Shown here: positions 45,279 to 54,243 of the stretch, piece by piece
Layout of the letters: each line of letters opens with the position of its first letter
Numbering within the stretch: the stretch's first letter is position 1
From: Pelagibacterales bacterium MED-G40
GTDB taxonomy: Bacteria; Pseudomonadota; Alphaproteobacteria; Pelagibacterales; Pelagibacteraceae
NCBI GenBank assembly: GCA_002457515.1
Contig: NTJN01000001.1
Coordinates: 62,001 to 126,000 of the forward strand
Direction: 5' to 3'
DNA: 64,000 nucleotides
Notes under the pieces: generated by a model
The model's input: the letters and a program-made list of their open reading frames with translations, nothing else
Told to the model about the DNA's origin: nothing
Database searches by the model: none
Made by a program: the position numbers and the translations under genes

Positions 45279-46658
45279 ATGCCAGGAAGTAAAAAAATTA
45301 CCAACTTAAATTTAGTAAAAGACAGTAAAAAGAAAACTGACTCAAAAGTAAGTGCTTTGTCTCCTAGAGAAATTGTTTCTGAGTTAGACAGGTATGTGAT
45401 TGGTCAAAAAGAAGCAAAAAAAGCAGTAGCAGTAGCCCTTAGAAATAGATGGAGAAGACAAGCGTTAACTGATGAAATGAAAGAAGAAGTTTTACCTAAA
45501 AATATTTTAATGATCGGGCCAACAGGCGTGGGAAAAACAGAGATTTCTAGAAGATTATCTAAGTTAGCAGAGGCTCCTTTTATAAAAGTTGAAGCAACTA
45601 GATTTACTGAGGTTGGCTATGTAGGTAGGGACGTAGAACAAATTATAAGAGATTTGATCGAGATAGCTATCGCCATGGAGAGAGAGAAAAAAAGAAAAGA
45701 GGTAAACGCTAAAGCGCAATTAGCAGCTGAGGAAAAAGTTTTAGATGCTTTGGTAGGAAACAAAGCAAGCGTTGCCACTAGAGAAAGCTTCAGAAAAAGA
45801 CTTAGAAACGGGGATTTGGATAATAATGAGATTGAAATTGAAGTTAATCAAGGTGCATCAAACATGCAAAGTTTTGAAATTCCAGGAATGCCAGGAGCCA
45901 ATGTAGGTATGGTTAATATTGGAGAAATTTTAGGAAAATCGATGGGCAACAAAAAAGGTAAAAAGAAAAAAATGAATGTGAAAGAATCCCATGAAATCTT
46001 AGTTGCTCAAGAGTCAGACAAAATGATTGAGGAAGACAAAATAGTAAAAGAGGCAAAAAAATACACTGAAGAAAATGGAATAGTTTTCTTAGATGAAATA
46101 GATAAAGTGTCAGCTAGGGGTGATAGAGCAGGTGGAGATGTCTCAAGAGAAGGAGTTCAAAGAGACTTGCTTCCACTTATCGAAGGCACAACAGTGAGTA
46201 CAAAACATGGTCCAATCAAAACAGATCATATTTTGTTCATTGCATCAGGTGCTTTTCAATTAGCAAAACCCTCAGATTTGCTGCCTGAACTTCAAGGTAG
46301 ATTACCAATAAGGGTTGAGTTAAGTGCTCTTAATGAAGAGGACTTTAAAAGAATTCTAAAAGAACCAGATAATAGTTTAATTAAACAATATAAAGCATTA
46401 CTTAAAACAGAAAATGTCGACTTAGATTTTACAGAGGATGGTATTGATATGCTTGCTAAGTTATCTGCAGAAATAAATACGTCTGTAGAAAATATTGGAG
46501 CGAGAAGGTTGCATACTATAATTGAAAAAGTTTTAGATGATATAAGTTTTAATGCCTCTGATAAGCCAGGGGAGAAAATTACTATAAACAAGTCTTACGT
46601 TGAAAAAAATCTAGGTAATTTAGTAAAAGACACTGATTTATCGAAATTTATTTTATAA
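45279..46658 (+). CDS. hslU: HslU unfoldase ATPase
   Basis: AAA+ unfoldase feeding HslV. Walker A is GPTGVGKT at 80-87, Walker B is [10 protein letters not shown], and the intermediate domain (about 140-250) contains a Gly/Met-rich stretch ([17 protein letters not shown]). The end is KFIL; the C-terminal tail inserts into HslV. Length 459 residues. It converges on the Smr gene with a 6-base overlap. Confidence 0.97.
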   Translation: MPGSKKITNLNLVKDSKKKTDSKVSALSPREIVSELDRYVIGQKEAKKAVAVALRNRWRRQALTDEMKEEVLPKNILMIGPTGVGKTEISRRLSKLAEAPFIKVEATRFTEVGYVGRDVEQIIRDLIEIAIAMEREKKRKEVNAKAQLAAEEKVLDALVGNKASVATRESFRKRLRNGDLDNNEIEIEVNQGASNMQSFEIPGMPGANVGMVNIGEILGKSMGNKKGKKKKMNVKESHEILVAQESDKMIEEDKIVKEAKKYTEENGIVFLDEIDKVSARGDRAGGDVSREGVQRDLLPLIEGTTVSTKHGPIKTDHILFIASGAFQLAKPSDLLPELQGRLPIRVELSALNEEDFKRILKEPDNSLIKQYKALLKTENVDLDFTEDGIDMLAKLSAEINTSVENIGARRLHTIIEKVLDDISFNASDKPGEKITINKSYVEKNLGNLVKDTDLSKFIL

Positions 46659-47069
46659 TTTTTTAAGCTTAATAATTAAAGCACCTTCTCCACCGTCTTT
46701 TTTATCCGCCGATACAACACTATGTACTAATCCAGAAAGCTCAGGTGTAGACTTTATATAATCTGGTATTGAATGCCTTAATTTACTTAAATCTTCCGAT
46801 TCAAATACGTTTTGTTCAGTTTTAGAATGAATGCCCTTGCCGGTAACAATTAATATTTCTTTATACCTTTTTTCAAAGCAAAGCTTTATAATTTCTTTAA
46901 CTTTTTTATTTGCTTCTTCTAAGTTAAAGCCATGGAAATCAAATTTATATCTTTCTTTATTTGAAGATTTTTCATCCTGCCGATCCTTATCAAAAATATC
47001 TTTTGGGTTTTTTATATATTCTTCCCAGTCTTTTTGATTAGTTTTAGATAAAATATCTTTTTTTTTCAC
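46653..47069 (-). CDS. Smr-domain protein
   Basis: Small MutS-related (Smr) domain, a predicted nuclease fold. Motifs are [16 protein letters not shown] and [12 protein letters not shown]; the DxH and TGxG elements are conserved. Length 138 residues, with a charged N-terminal 45 residues. The start is GTG at 47069 and overlaps the upstream stop as GTGA. Whether it acts on RNA, such as collided-ribosome mRNA, or on DNA is unknown. Confidence 0.88.
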   Translation of the reverse strand: MKKKDILSKTNQKDWEEYIKNPKDIFDKDRQDEKSSNKERYKFDFHGFNLEEANKKVKEIIKLCFEKRYKEILIVTGKGIHSKTEQNVFESEDLSKLRHSIPDYIKSTPELSGLVHSVVSADKKDGGEGALIIKLKKL

Positions 47070-47674
47070 TTATTGCTGACAATTTCAGCTAAGTACCAAT
47101 TGGGTTTTTTGCTAAACACATTTCTAGAGAATTTCCAGTGATCTGTGACTGTCTTAATTTTATCTGGATTACCTTCGATAATTTTATTTTCTTTGTCTCT
47201 TTTAACAGAGATTATTTCGCATACAAATTTAACGGTTGCATAAAATTCATTTTTAATTTTTTCAAATTTCTCTAATTTTGATTGTTTAAAACCTACAAAA
47301 GTAAGCTCTGATTTTATATTTTCTTTCTCTCTTTGAATGATAGCTGACTCAAAGTTTGATGACATTTGAGAAGTTAATAAACTTTTTAAATTTTTCTTAT
47401 CTCCTTTAGCAAATGCGGTAATAATACTCTCATAGGCTATTTCTGCTCCTTTTAAAAACTTTTCTTTCTGTTCTCCTTCTAAACCTGTCTCTTCGAACTT
47501 TTCTTCTTGAACATTTTCTTTTTTAAATTGTTCAAATTTTCTCTCACTAAACCCACTAAATACCTTGTCTTCATGGCCAGTTTTTCTACCTAGGATATTT
47601 CTCAATCTTAAGATTATAAATCCTGCTATCATTGCTAATAAAATTATGTCTATATATCCAAAATTATTACTCAT
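47066..47674 (-). CDS. Tim44-like domain protein
   Basis: Membrane-anchored protein with a C-terminal Tim44-like domain (about 85-202, ending HWKFSRNVFSKKPNWYLAEIV). One membrane segment lies at about 6-23 (IDIILLAMIAGFIILRL). The ORF track start at 47728 would add 18 odd residues and overlap fxsA; the ATG at 47674 (MSNNFGYIDI) matches the family start and gives 202 residues. In alphaproteobacteria it is regularly beside fxsA-secB. The role is unknown, perhaps membrane-protein biogenesis. Confidence 0.87.
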   Translation of the reverse strand: MSNNFGYIDIILLAMIAGFIILRLRNILGRKTGHEDKVFSGFSERKFEQFKKENVQEEKFEETGLEGEQKEKFLKGAEIAYESIITAFAKGDKKNLKSLLTSQMSSNFESAIIQREKENIKSELTFVGFKQSKLEKFEKIKNEFYATVKFVCEIISVKRDKENKIIEGNPDKIKTVTDHWKFSRNVFSKKPNWYLAEIVSNK

Positions 47675-47718
47675 AGTTTGATAAATATACATGAATAATA
47701 TATTTTTGTAATAGACAA

Positions 47719-48156
47719 ATGAACTCATTATTGCTTACCATTATTGGCTTACCTATTTTAGAAATATGGATTATGATTAAGGTGGGCACACAAATAGGTG
47801 CTCTCAATACTATATTATTAATATTTTTAACTGCGATATTAGGTCTTTATTTCGCTAGAGTTCAGGGTCTGAACACTATTAAGTCAGGCTTTTACAATTT
47901 ATATCAAAATAAAATTCCAATATACGAAATTATCTCAGGAGCATCTATTGCAATAGCTTCTGTTTTTTTAATTATACCGGGATTTATGACTGACTTTATT
48001 GGTTTTGTTTTACTAATTCCCTTTACTAGAAAACTGATTATAAATCATTTATTGAAAAACTATCAGCCAAAAAATCAGCACAACGACATTGTCGATGGTG
48101 AAATTATAGAAGAAAAAGAAATTATAGAAAAGAAAAAAGAAAAAGATGAGCTATAA
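47719..48156 (+). CDS. fxsA: FxsA-family membrane protein
   Basis: Small inner-membrane protein of the FxsA family (named for phage-exclusion suppression in E. coli). Hydrophobic segments lie at about 3-20, 25-45 and 72-105 (GASIAIASVFLIIPGFMTDFIGFVLLIPFTR is the signature). A charged tail contains DIVDGEIIEEKE. Length 145 residues. It overlaps the secB-like gene by 11 bases. Confidence 0.9.
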   Translation: MNSLLLTIIGLPILEIWIMIKVGTQIGALNTILLIFLTAILGLYFARVQGLNTIKSGFYNLYQNKIPIYEIISGASIAIASVFLIIPGFMTDFIGFVLLIPFTRKLIINHLLKNYQPKNQHNDIVDGEIIEEKEIIEKKKEKDEL

Positions 48157-48562
48157 AATAGTAGGGAAATATATTAAGGATTTAAAATTTACTATTGCTG
48201 ACCCAAAAGACTTTTTCTTACTAACAAAGAATATTTCTAATTATAAAATAAAGATTGATATAAAGAGCAAAAGTTTTAAAGAAAAAATGATTGAAGTTGA
48301 AACCACTCTTTCTCTTAATCCAACAAAAAGCAATTTTGATGAAATTGATGTTAAGATCGTTTATTCAACTATAATTGAGTTAGATATAAATCTTAATGAT
48401 AAGAAAGAATTAGAAAATATTATTTTAGTAAAAGTGCCCTCAGAGATTTATCCTAATATTAGAGAAATATTTATTTCACTTTTTGAAAAATCTGGTTTTA
48501 AAGACGTTAAAATAGACAGAATTGTAGATTTTGAAAAACTTTATCTTCAAAATCAAAATTAA
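48146..48562 (+). CDS. secB: SecB-like protein-export chaperone
   Basis: Keeps secretory proteins unfolded for SecA. The first part (KYIKDLKFTIADP) and the C-terminal region (VPSEIYPNIREIFISLFEKSGF) correspond to the SecB fold (IYIKDLSFEaP... LFPyaRe.Is). The sequence is strongly diverged and lacks parts of the canonical tail. The gene position fxsA-secB-dnaQ supports the call. Length 138 residues. Confidence 0.8.
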   Translation: MSYKIVGKYIKDLKFTIADPKDFFLLTKNISNYKIKIDIKSKSFKEKMIEVETTLSLNPTKSNFDEIDVKIVYSTIIELDINLNDKKELENIILVKVPSEIYPNIREIFISLFEKSGFKDVKIDRIVDFEKLYLQNQN

Positions 48563-49227
48563 TAAAAATTTTTTTTTAATTCATTTTTAAGAAAATTTTT
48601 ATGCCTTATCAGCTCTTCTGGGGTAGGCTTTATAATTTTTTTGCAATACTTTGAATTATCTCTTTCTACTTCATTAGTACTGCCTTCATCTTTTTCATTA
48701 AAAAATAGTTTAGGCTCTTTAACATCGAGCAAATTAATATATACTTCTCTTAGTAATTCGCAGTCTAAAATAGCGTTATGTTTTACTCTTCTTGATAAAT
48801 CGATATTAAATCTTTTACAAAGCCCATCCAGAGAATTTGATGCGCCAGGATATTTGCCTCTAGCTATCTCTAAAGTATCAATAACATTATCTTTTTTTAT
48901 TTCATTTTTTTTGATTAGTTTAAGTTCGTGATTAATAAATCCTAAGTCAAAAGGAGCATTATGAATAATAATTTTTCTTCCTGCGATGAAGTTAATCAAC
49001 TCATCTGCTATTTTTTCGAATTTATCCTTGTCCTTTAAAAACTTACCTGTAAAACCATGAATTTTTACAGCTTCTTCAGGTACATCTCTGCCAGGATTAA
49101 TAAGTTTGTGAAAAAAATTTTTTGTTGGAACAAGATCTTTGGTCTCAATACATGCAATTTCAACTATTCTATGATTTTCTTTCAAAGATAAGCCGGTTGT
49201 CTCTGTATCTAGAAAAATTTCATTCAT
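48559..49227 (-). CDS. dnaQ: DNA polymerase III subunit epsilon (3'-5' exonuclease)
   Basis: Proofreading exonuclease of the replicase. The DEDDh residues are visible: D and E in FLDTETTGL, D in HNAPFDLGFI, and H/D in KHNAILDCELL. The C-terminal 40 residues contact the polymerase. Length 222 residues. The start overlaps the coaE stop by four bases. Confidence 0.95.
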   Translation of the reverse strand: MNEIFLDTETTGLSLKENHRIVEIACIETKDLVPTKNFFHKLINPGRDVPEEAVKIHGFTGKFLKDKDKFEKIADELINFIAGRKIIIHNAPFDLGFINHELKLIKKNEIKKDNVIDTLEIARGKYPGASNSLDGLCKRFNIDLSRRVKHNAILDCELLREVYINLLDVKEPKLFFNEKDEGSTNEVERDNSKYCKKIIKPTPEELIRHKNFLKNELKKNFY

Positions 49228-49781
49228 AGTCTTTTTTTTAATTTATTAACTTGTTTTTTTAAACTTTTAAAAGATTTATTATTATAAATTACATAGTCAC
49301 AGTTTTTTATTTTTTTTTTATTTTTAAACTGTCTATTATCTAAAATTGTGAATATCTTTTTGTTTCCCCCTCTTCTTAAATATCTTCTTAATCTTAATTC
49401 TTTTTTTGCAGCAATATTTACGATTAAATCAAAATATTTGTTTAATTTGTTCTCAATTAAAAGTGGTATTTCGAAGATTTTTATTTTTCCTTTTTTTTTT
49501 AAAAATACCCTCATTTCTTTTCTTACCAAAGGGTGCACGACTAATTCTAATTCCTTTAATTTTTTTTTATCATTTTTGATAATACTTTTTATTTTTTGTT
49601 TAATCCCTTTTGCGTTTTTAATATTAAATTTTTTTTGGATTTTTTTGATAAAGTATTTTTTTGTATATAAATTTTTTACTGATTTATCAGCGCTAAAAAC
49701 AGAGTATTTACCTCCTGAGATAAGTTTAGCAACCGTAGATTTTCCTGATGATAGGGTTCCAGTAATACCAATATTAATCAT
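49224..49781 (-). CDS. coaE: Dephospho-CoA kinase
   Basis: Last step of coenzyme A synthesis. The P-loop is GTLSSGKSTVAK at about 7-18. The substrate region VVHPLVRKEM and EIPLLIENKL are conserved. Length 185 residues, very Lys-rich. It overlaps aroE by eight bases. Confidence 0.94.
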   Translation of the reverse strand: MINIGITGTLSSGKSTVAKLISGGKYSVFSADKSVKNLYTKKYFIKKIQKKFNIKNAKGIKQKIKSIIKNDKKKLKELELVVHPLVRKEMRVFLKKKGKIKIFEIPLLIENKLNKYFDLIVNIAAKKELRLRRYLRRGGNKKIFTILDNRQFKNKKKIKNCDYVIYNNKSFKSLKKQVNKLKKRL

Positions 49782-50568
49782 TTAAAATTTTTAACACTTT
49801 CTCGTCCACCTTGGGTTCAACTCCATTCCATATACTAAAAGAAAGTTGCGCCTGATAAGCAAACATCATTTTACCATTTTCAATTTGATTTCCTGATTTC
49901 TCCGCTTTTTGAAGAAAGTTTGTCTTAGATGGATTATATATAAGATCATAAAATAATTTATTTTTACCTAAACTTTTCAAATCTATATCAATATCGTCAG
50001 TTTTTTTAAGACCTAGACTTGTAGCGTTTATAATAATATCTGTGTCTTTAGTTATTCCCCAGTCTACTACCTCTATATTTGAATAAACTTTTTTAATTTC
50101 TTCAGCATATTTCTTTGTTCTATTGCTTACAAAAATCTTAGAAACGCCTAATTTTTTTAATGCATAGATAATTGAAGTTACAACACCGCCGGCTCCAAGA
50201 ATAAGTGCTGATTTATTTTTAATTTTAAAATTTGTATATTGAAGAGCCTTTTTAAAACCATTGGCATCAGTATTCTCCCCAAATACTTTTCCATCTTTCC
50301 TGAATACCGTGTTTACAGATCTTGTTTCGTTAGCTAGTGGAGTAAGTTCGTCTAATAAAGGAATGATAACTTTTTTGAAAGGCAATGTAATATTTAATCC
50401 ATCAACTTTACCAGACTTCACTTCATTTATAATTTCTTTTAGCTCGTCTTTAGCAAGAAGGGCTTTTTCATAAATGGCCTTAATGTTATGTAACTTCATC
50501 CAATAATTATGTATCTTTGGTGACAAAGAGTGCTCTATCGGATTTCCTATAACTAAAAATTTTTTCAT
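49774..50568 (-). CDS. aroE: Shikimate dehydrogenase
   Basis: NADPH-dependent step of the shikimate pathway. GNPIEHSLSPKIHNYWM is the shikimate-binding start, NITLPFKKVI holds the catalytic Lys, and LILGAGGVVTSIIYALKKLG binds NADP. Length 264 residues. It overlaps maf by four bases. Confidence 0.96.
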   Translation of the reverse strand: MKKFLVIGNPIEHSLSPKIHNYWMKLHNIKAIYEKALLAKDELKEIINEVKSGKVDGLNITLPFKKVIIPLLDELTPLANETRSVNTVFRKDGKVFGENTDANGFKKALQYTNFKIKNKSALILGAGGVVTSIIYALKKLGVSKIFVSNRTKKYAEEIKKVYSNIEVVDWGITKDTDIIINATSLGLKKTDDIDIDLKSLGKNKLFYDLIYNPSKTNFLQKAEKSGNQIENGKMMFAYQAQLSFSIWNGVEPKVDEKVLKILND

Positions 50569-51146
50569 TTTATCCTACTTAAATAGTCTTTTATTTTTTG
50601 AATGGGTAGACCCATTATACTATTTTCATCTCCTTCTATTTTGGAGAATAAATTTTTACCTCCCGCTTCTATTTGATAAACTCCGTAAGCATATAGTTCC
50701 TTGTCTTTAATTCTTTTTAAATATGATTTAATTTCTTCTAAATTAAGCTCCTTCATTGTTAACTTTGAGGCATCAGTGTAATTCCAAATCATTGACCCAT
50801 TTTTTGAAATACAAACTGAACTAATTAGTTGATGCTCCTGCCCATTAAGATCTTGAAGAATGTTTAGTGCTTCTTCCCTATTTTTTGGCTTTGAAATTAA
50901 TTTACCCTTTAAATCTATTACGCTGTCAGCCCCAATTACATACGAGTTGGGTTCTTTTGTGCTAATCTTGTTAGCTTTTAGCTCTGCTAAATTCTTAGAA
51001 ATTAACTCTGGACTTGCTTTCTCATTTTGTAAAGATTCTTTAACTTGGTCTTCATCTATATTCGCAGGCATGACTTCACATTTGATATTGTTTTTATCCA
51101 AGATCTCTTTTCTCACTCCGCTTTTTGATGCTAGAATAATTTTCAT
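50565..51146 (-). CDS. maf: Maf-like nucleotide pyrophosphatase
   Basis: House-cleaning NTP pyrophosphatase of the Maf family. LASKSGVRKEILDKN, VIGADSVIDLKGKLISKP and GLPIQKIKDYL are signature regions. Length 193 residues. In alphaproteobacteria it is typically between the RP001/ppsR gene and aroE, as here. It overlaps ppsR by four bases. Confidence 0.93.
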   Translation of the reverse strand: MKIILASKSGVRKEILDKNNIKCEVMPANIDEDQVKESLQNEKASPELISKNLAELKANKISTKEPNSYVIGADSVIDLKGKLISKPKNREEALNILQDLNGQEHQLISSVCISKNGSMIWNYTDASKLTMKELNLEEIKSYLKRIKDKELYAYGVYQIEAGGKNLFSKIEGDENSIMGLPIQKIKDYLSRIK

Positions 51147-51964
51147 TTATTTTTTTTAATATCATGTATTTTTAAAACAGAAGCCGCTGTTTCTTCTATT
51201 GATTTACGAGTAACGTCTATCATTGGCCAATTATATTTTTTAAACAATTCTTTCGACTCTTCTAGCTCTTTCCTAATGGATTCTAAATTTGTGTAAGAGG
51301 GTAGATTTTTTTCATTCATAATAGCGACTCTATTTCTTCTAATGTCTGATAGTCGCTCAGCATCAGCAAATAAACCTACTACGCAAGCTGATAATTCTTT
51401 TTTTTTTAATCCGCTTGGAATTTCTTGTTTATGTATGAGTGGAATATTCATGGTCTTATATCCCCTATTAGATAAATAGATAGAAGTTGGAGTTTTACCA
51501 GTTCTACTCACTCCAAGCAAAACTATGTCTGATTGATTTACATCCTCAGTTTTTTTTCCATCATCATGGGACATTGTAAATTGTATAGCCTCAATTCTTT
51601 TATAATAATCTTCGTCCATTACATGTTGTGCGCTGGGCGTGTGAGAGGCTTTTTGGTTAAGCAACTTTGAAAAGGTTAAAATTAAATTACCTAGCACCCC
51701 AAAGCAAGGTATGTTTTGGTTAGAGCTTATGGTTGCTAAATATTTTGCTAGTTTAGTCTCGACGATAGTGTAAAGAATTATTGAATTGTTTAAAGAAGCA
51801 CACTCTTTGACAATTTTATCAATTTGTTGTTCTGTTCTAACAAACACGAATTCTTTTTTATTATAACTAAAGTTTGCAAATTGAGATTTGAGTGACAAAA
51901 ATATTCTGTCTAATGTCTCTCCGGTTGAATCTGAAATTAAATATACGTTGTATTTTTCGGACAT
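51143..51964 (-). CDS. ppsR: Pyruvate, phosphate dikinase regulatory protein (DUF299/RP001 type)
   Basis: Bifunctional kinase/phosphorylase family that controls PEP synthase or pyruvate phosphate dikinase. The P-loop-like GVSRTGKTPTSIYLSNRGYK is diagnostic, with VYLISDSTGETLDRI at the start. The ORF track begins at 52036, but the conserved start MSEKYNVYLISDS is at 51964, giving 273 residues. The homologue is RP001 in Rickettsia, the gene next to the replication origin opposite hemE. Here too the next gene is hemE, divergent across 282 bp. Confidence 0.93.
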   Translation of the reverse strand: MSEKYNVYLISDSTGETLDRIFLSLKSQFANFSYNKKEFVFVRTEQQIDKIVKECASLNNSIILYTIVETKLAKYLATISSNQNIPCFGVLGNLILTFSKLLNQKASHTPSAQHVMDEDYYKRIEAIQFTMSHDDGKKTEDVNQSDIVLLGVSRTGKTPTSIYLSNRGYKTMNIPLIHKQEIPSGLKKKELSACVVGLFADAERLSDIRRNRVAIMNEKNLPSYTNLESIRKELEESKELFKKYNWPMIDVTRKSIEETAASVLKIHDIKKNK

Positions 51965-52246
51965 AAATATGTTGATATTTAAGTTATAATTCTGTTTTAT
52001 ACATTTTAATTTTTCCTTTAAAAAAAATATTAACATTAATTAACACATTTTTAACATCTTGTTGGATGTTAATATTTTTATTAAGACCATTAGATAAATG
52101 GTGATGTTTTTTTAAATTAAGCAAAAAAACTATATTTTAAGATATATTAATGGGAATAAAATGTGAGAAAATATGTATAAATAGTTATATCTCTTACAAA
52201 CATGACCTATTACTAATACTACTCTTATAATTATATTATTATATTA
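51965..52246. other. oriC: Putative chromosomal replication origin (oriC)
   Basis: The longest gene-free stretch in the window (282 bp, extremely AT-rich), between the RP001-type gene and hemE. This is the experimentally known origin setting in Caulobacter and the conserved one in Rickettsia. Both flanking genes are transcribed away from it. Within it are repeated TTAACA motifs, an exact TTAA-N7-TTAA (52040-52054), a 14-bp inverted repeat, and weak DnaA-box-like sites: TTATACATA at 52172-52180 (minus, one mismatch to TTATNCACA) and TTATACATT at 51997-52005. Strong consensus DnaA boxes are not seen. Confidence 0.7.
52023..52079. repeat. Inverted repeat with phased TTAACA motifs in the putative oriC
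   Basis: AAAAATATTAACAT (52023-52036) is repeated exactly inverted at 52066-52079, 29 bp apart. Inside, TTAACATC/GATGTTAA forms an 8-bp hairpin (52051-52072). TTAACA begins at 52030, 52040 and 52051, with one inverted copy at 52067-52072, so the direct copies are about one helical turn apart. This arrangement suggests protein binding on one DNA face. Confidence 0.75.
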
Positions 52247-53242
52247 ATGAAGAAACTTAACAAATGTTTAATTGATAAAGACTGTTCATCATTGCCTGTT
52301 TGGTTTATGAGACAAGCAGGACGATATCTGCCAGAATTTCGTAAAATAAGAAGTAAAAATCAAAATTTTGTAGAATTATGTCTTAATAGCGAATTATCTT
52401 CAGAGATCACATTACAACCGCTAAAAAGGTTCAATCTTGATGCCGCTATTATCTTCTCAGATATTTTAATGGTGCCCTATGGATTAGGTCAAAATTTAAA
52501 TTTCATTAAAAACGAGGGACCAGAATTGTCAAAATTTGATCTATCTATTTTTTTAAATAATAGTAAAGAAAATTTCACAAAAAAATTAAATCCTATTTAT
52601 CAAGCAATTTCAAAAACAAGAAAGAAGCTTAACCAAGAAAAATCTCTTATATGCTTTGTTGGATCTCCATGGACATTATTATTCTACATGTTTAATGGAA
52701 AAAAAAATCTCAATTTTATAAATGATAAAAGCGTTGATCTTGAAATTATTTTAGAAAAATTAAATGAATACCTAACTTTACACATTGAAAATCAATTTAA
52801 CGCAGGCGCCGATATTGTCCAGATTTTTGACTCGTGGGCTGGTTTAATACCAGAAAAAAATTTAAGCGAATATTGTTATATCCCTAATCAAAAACTAGTT
52901 GAGCACTGTAAAAAGATTAATCTTCCTGTAATTTGTTTCCCAAAAGGAATTAAAAAAAAATATAAAGAATTTTTAGAAATCGTAAAACCAAATGGAATTA
53001 ATATCGATTATGATATTGATCCTATTTGGGCAAAAGACAATTTAACAAATGTGTGCTTACAAGGAGGAATGAGCCCAAAAATTTTATTAGAAGATGAAAA
53101 AACAATATTTTCAGAAGTTGATAAATATTTAAATATATTTAATAATTCACCTTATATATTTAATCTTGGTCATGGGTTGCTTCCCGAAACAAACCCAGAC
53201 GTGCTTAAAAAGGTTATAGAAAGAGTAAGCTCATACAAATGA
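52247..53242 (+). CDS. hemE: Uroporphyrinogen decarboxylase
   Basis: Converts uroporphyrinogen III to coproporphyrinogen III in heme synthesis. The N-terminal signature PVWFMRQAGRYLPEFR is intact, and CFVGSPWTLLFYM and QIFDSWAG follow. Length 331 residues. It is the first gene of hemE-hemH-hemJ-rho, leading away from the putative origin. hemH overlaps its end by four bases. Confidence 0.97.
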   Translation: MKKLNKCLIDKDCSSLPVWFMRQAGRYLPEFRKIRSKNQNFVELCLNSELSSEITLQPLKRFNLDAAIIFSDILMVPYGLGQNLNFIKNEGPELSKFDLSIFLNNSKENFTKKLNPIYQAISKTRKKLNQEKSLICFVGSPWTLLFYMFNGKKNLNFINDKSVDLEIILEKLNEYLTLHIENQFNAGADIVQIFDSWAGLIPEKNLSEYCYIPNQKLVEHCKKINLPVICFPKGIKKKYKEFLEIVKPNGINIDYDIDPIWAKDNLTNVCLQGGMSPKILLEDEKTIFSEVDKYLNIFNNSPYIFNLGHGLLPETNPDVLKKVIERVSSYK

Positions 53243-54243
53243 AAACAGATCACCCAAAAGTAAATTATGGAAAAACAGGAGTATTATTAGTTAATCTAGG
53301 AACTCCTAATTCAACTAGCTGGTTAGATATAAGAAAATATTTAAAAGAGTTTCTTTCAGATAGAAGAGTAATAGAAGTAAATCCGATAATTTGGAAAATA
53401 ATACTAAATCTTTTCATTTTGACTTTTAGGCCAGGAAAGACAGCTAAAGCCTATAAAAAAATTTGGATGACAAAAGAAAACATGTCACCGCTTAGATACT
53501 TCACCATCATGCAAACAAAAAAACTAGTTGATAGAATTGGGTCAGAAAAATTAATATTAGATTTTGCAATGCGGTATGGAGATCCAAGCATAAAAAGCAA
53601 AATTGAAAAACTTAAAGATGCAGGCTGTGAAAATATAATTGTCTTACCTTTATACCCACAATACGCAGCCGCAACTACAGCTACAGTCTGTGATGAAGTT
53701 TACAGAAGCTTAATGAAAATGAGGTGGCAACCTAGTTTGCAAATCGTACCTCATTATGAGTCGGAGCAGCTCTATATCAAGGCATTAGTAAACAGCCTAA
53801 ATAAAAAGATATCAGAAATTAGTTGGAAGCCAGATCTAATAATTGCATCTTATCATGGAATACCAAAAAAATACTTTGATAAAGGAGATCCCTACCAATG
53901 TTATTGTCAAAAAACTTCTAGACTAATTACAGAACAATTTAATAATAAAATTCCAATTAAGACTACCTTTCAATCTAGGTTTGGGCCACAAGAATGGTTG
54001 CAACCCTATACCGACAAAACCTTTGAAGCTTTACCAAAAGAAGGAACCAAAAATATCTTAGTTATTTGCCCTGGATTCTCATCAGATTGTGTCGAAACTT
54101 TAGAAGAAATTTTAATTCAGGGTAAAGAAAGTTTCATCGACGCTGGGGGTAAAAACTTTGATTTAGTTCCTTGTTTAAATGATAATGAGGATCACATAGA
54201 CTTATTTCAACATTTAATAAAAAGATATCTCTTAATAAAATGA
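53239..54243 (+). CDS. hemH: Ferrochelatase
   Basis: Inserts iron into protoporphyrin IX. GVLLVNLGTPNS at the N-terminus, LPLYPQYAAATTATV, the catalytic His in IIASYHGIPKKY (about 202-207) and VICPGFSSDCVETLEE are diagnostic. Length 334 residues. It overlaps both hemE and hemJ by four bases. Confidence 0.97.
   Translation: MKTDHPKVNYGKTGVLLVNLGTPNSTSWLDIRKYLKEFLSDRRVIEVNPIIWKIILNLFILTFRPGKTAKAYKKIWMTKENMSPLRYFTIMQTKKLVDRIGSEKLILDFAMRYGDPSIKSKIEKLKDAGCENIIVLPLYPQYAAATTATVCDEVYRSLMKMRWQPSLQIVPHYESEQLYIKALVNSLNKKISEISWKPDLIIASYHGIPKKYFDKGDPYQCYCQKTSRLITEQFNNKIPIKTTFQSRFGPQEWLQPYTDKTFEALPKEGTKNILVICPGFSSDCVETLEEILIQGKESFIDAGGKNFDLVPCLNDNEDHIDLFQHLIKRYLLIK

Noticed and set aside
47675-47728. N-terminal extension of the Tim44-like protein
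   Set aside because: It would overlap the divergent fxsA start and precede the conserved membrane segment; ATG 47674 fits the family better.
51965-52036. N-terminal extension of ppsR in the ORF track
   Set aside because: The 24 extra residues are Lys/Asn/Ile-rich and unlike the family; the conserved start MSEKYNVYLISDS is at 51964, which also frees the origin gap.
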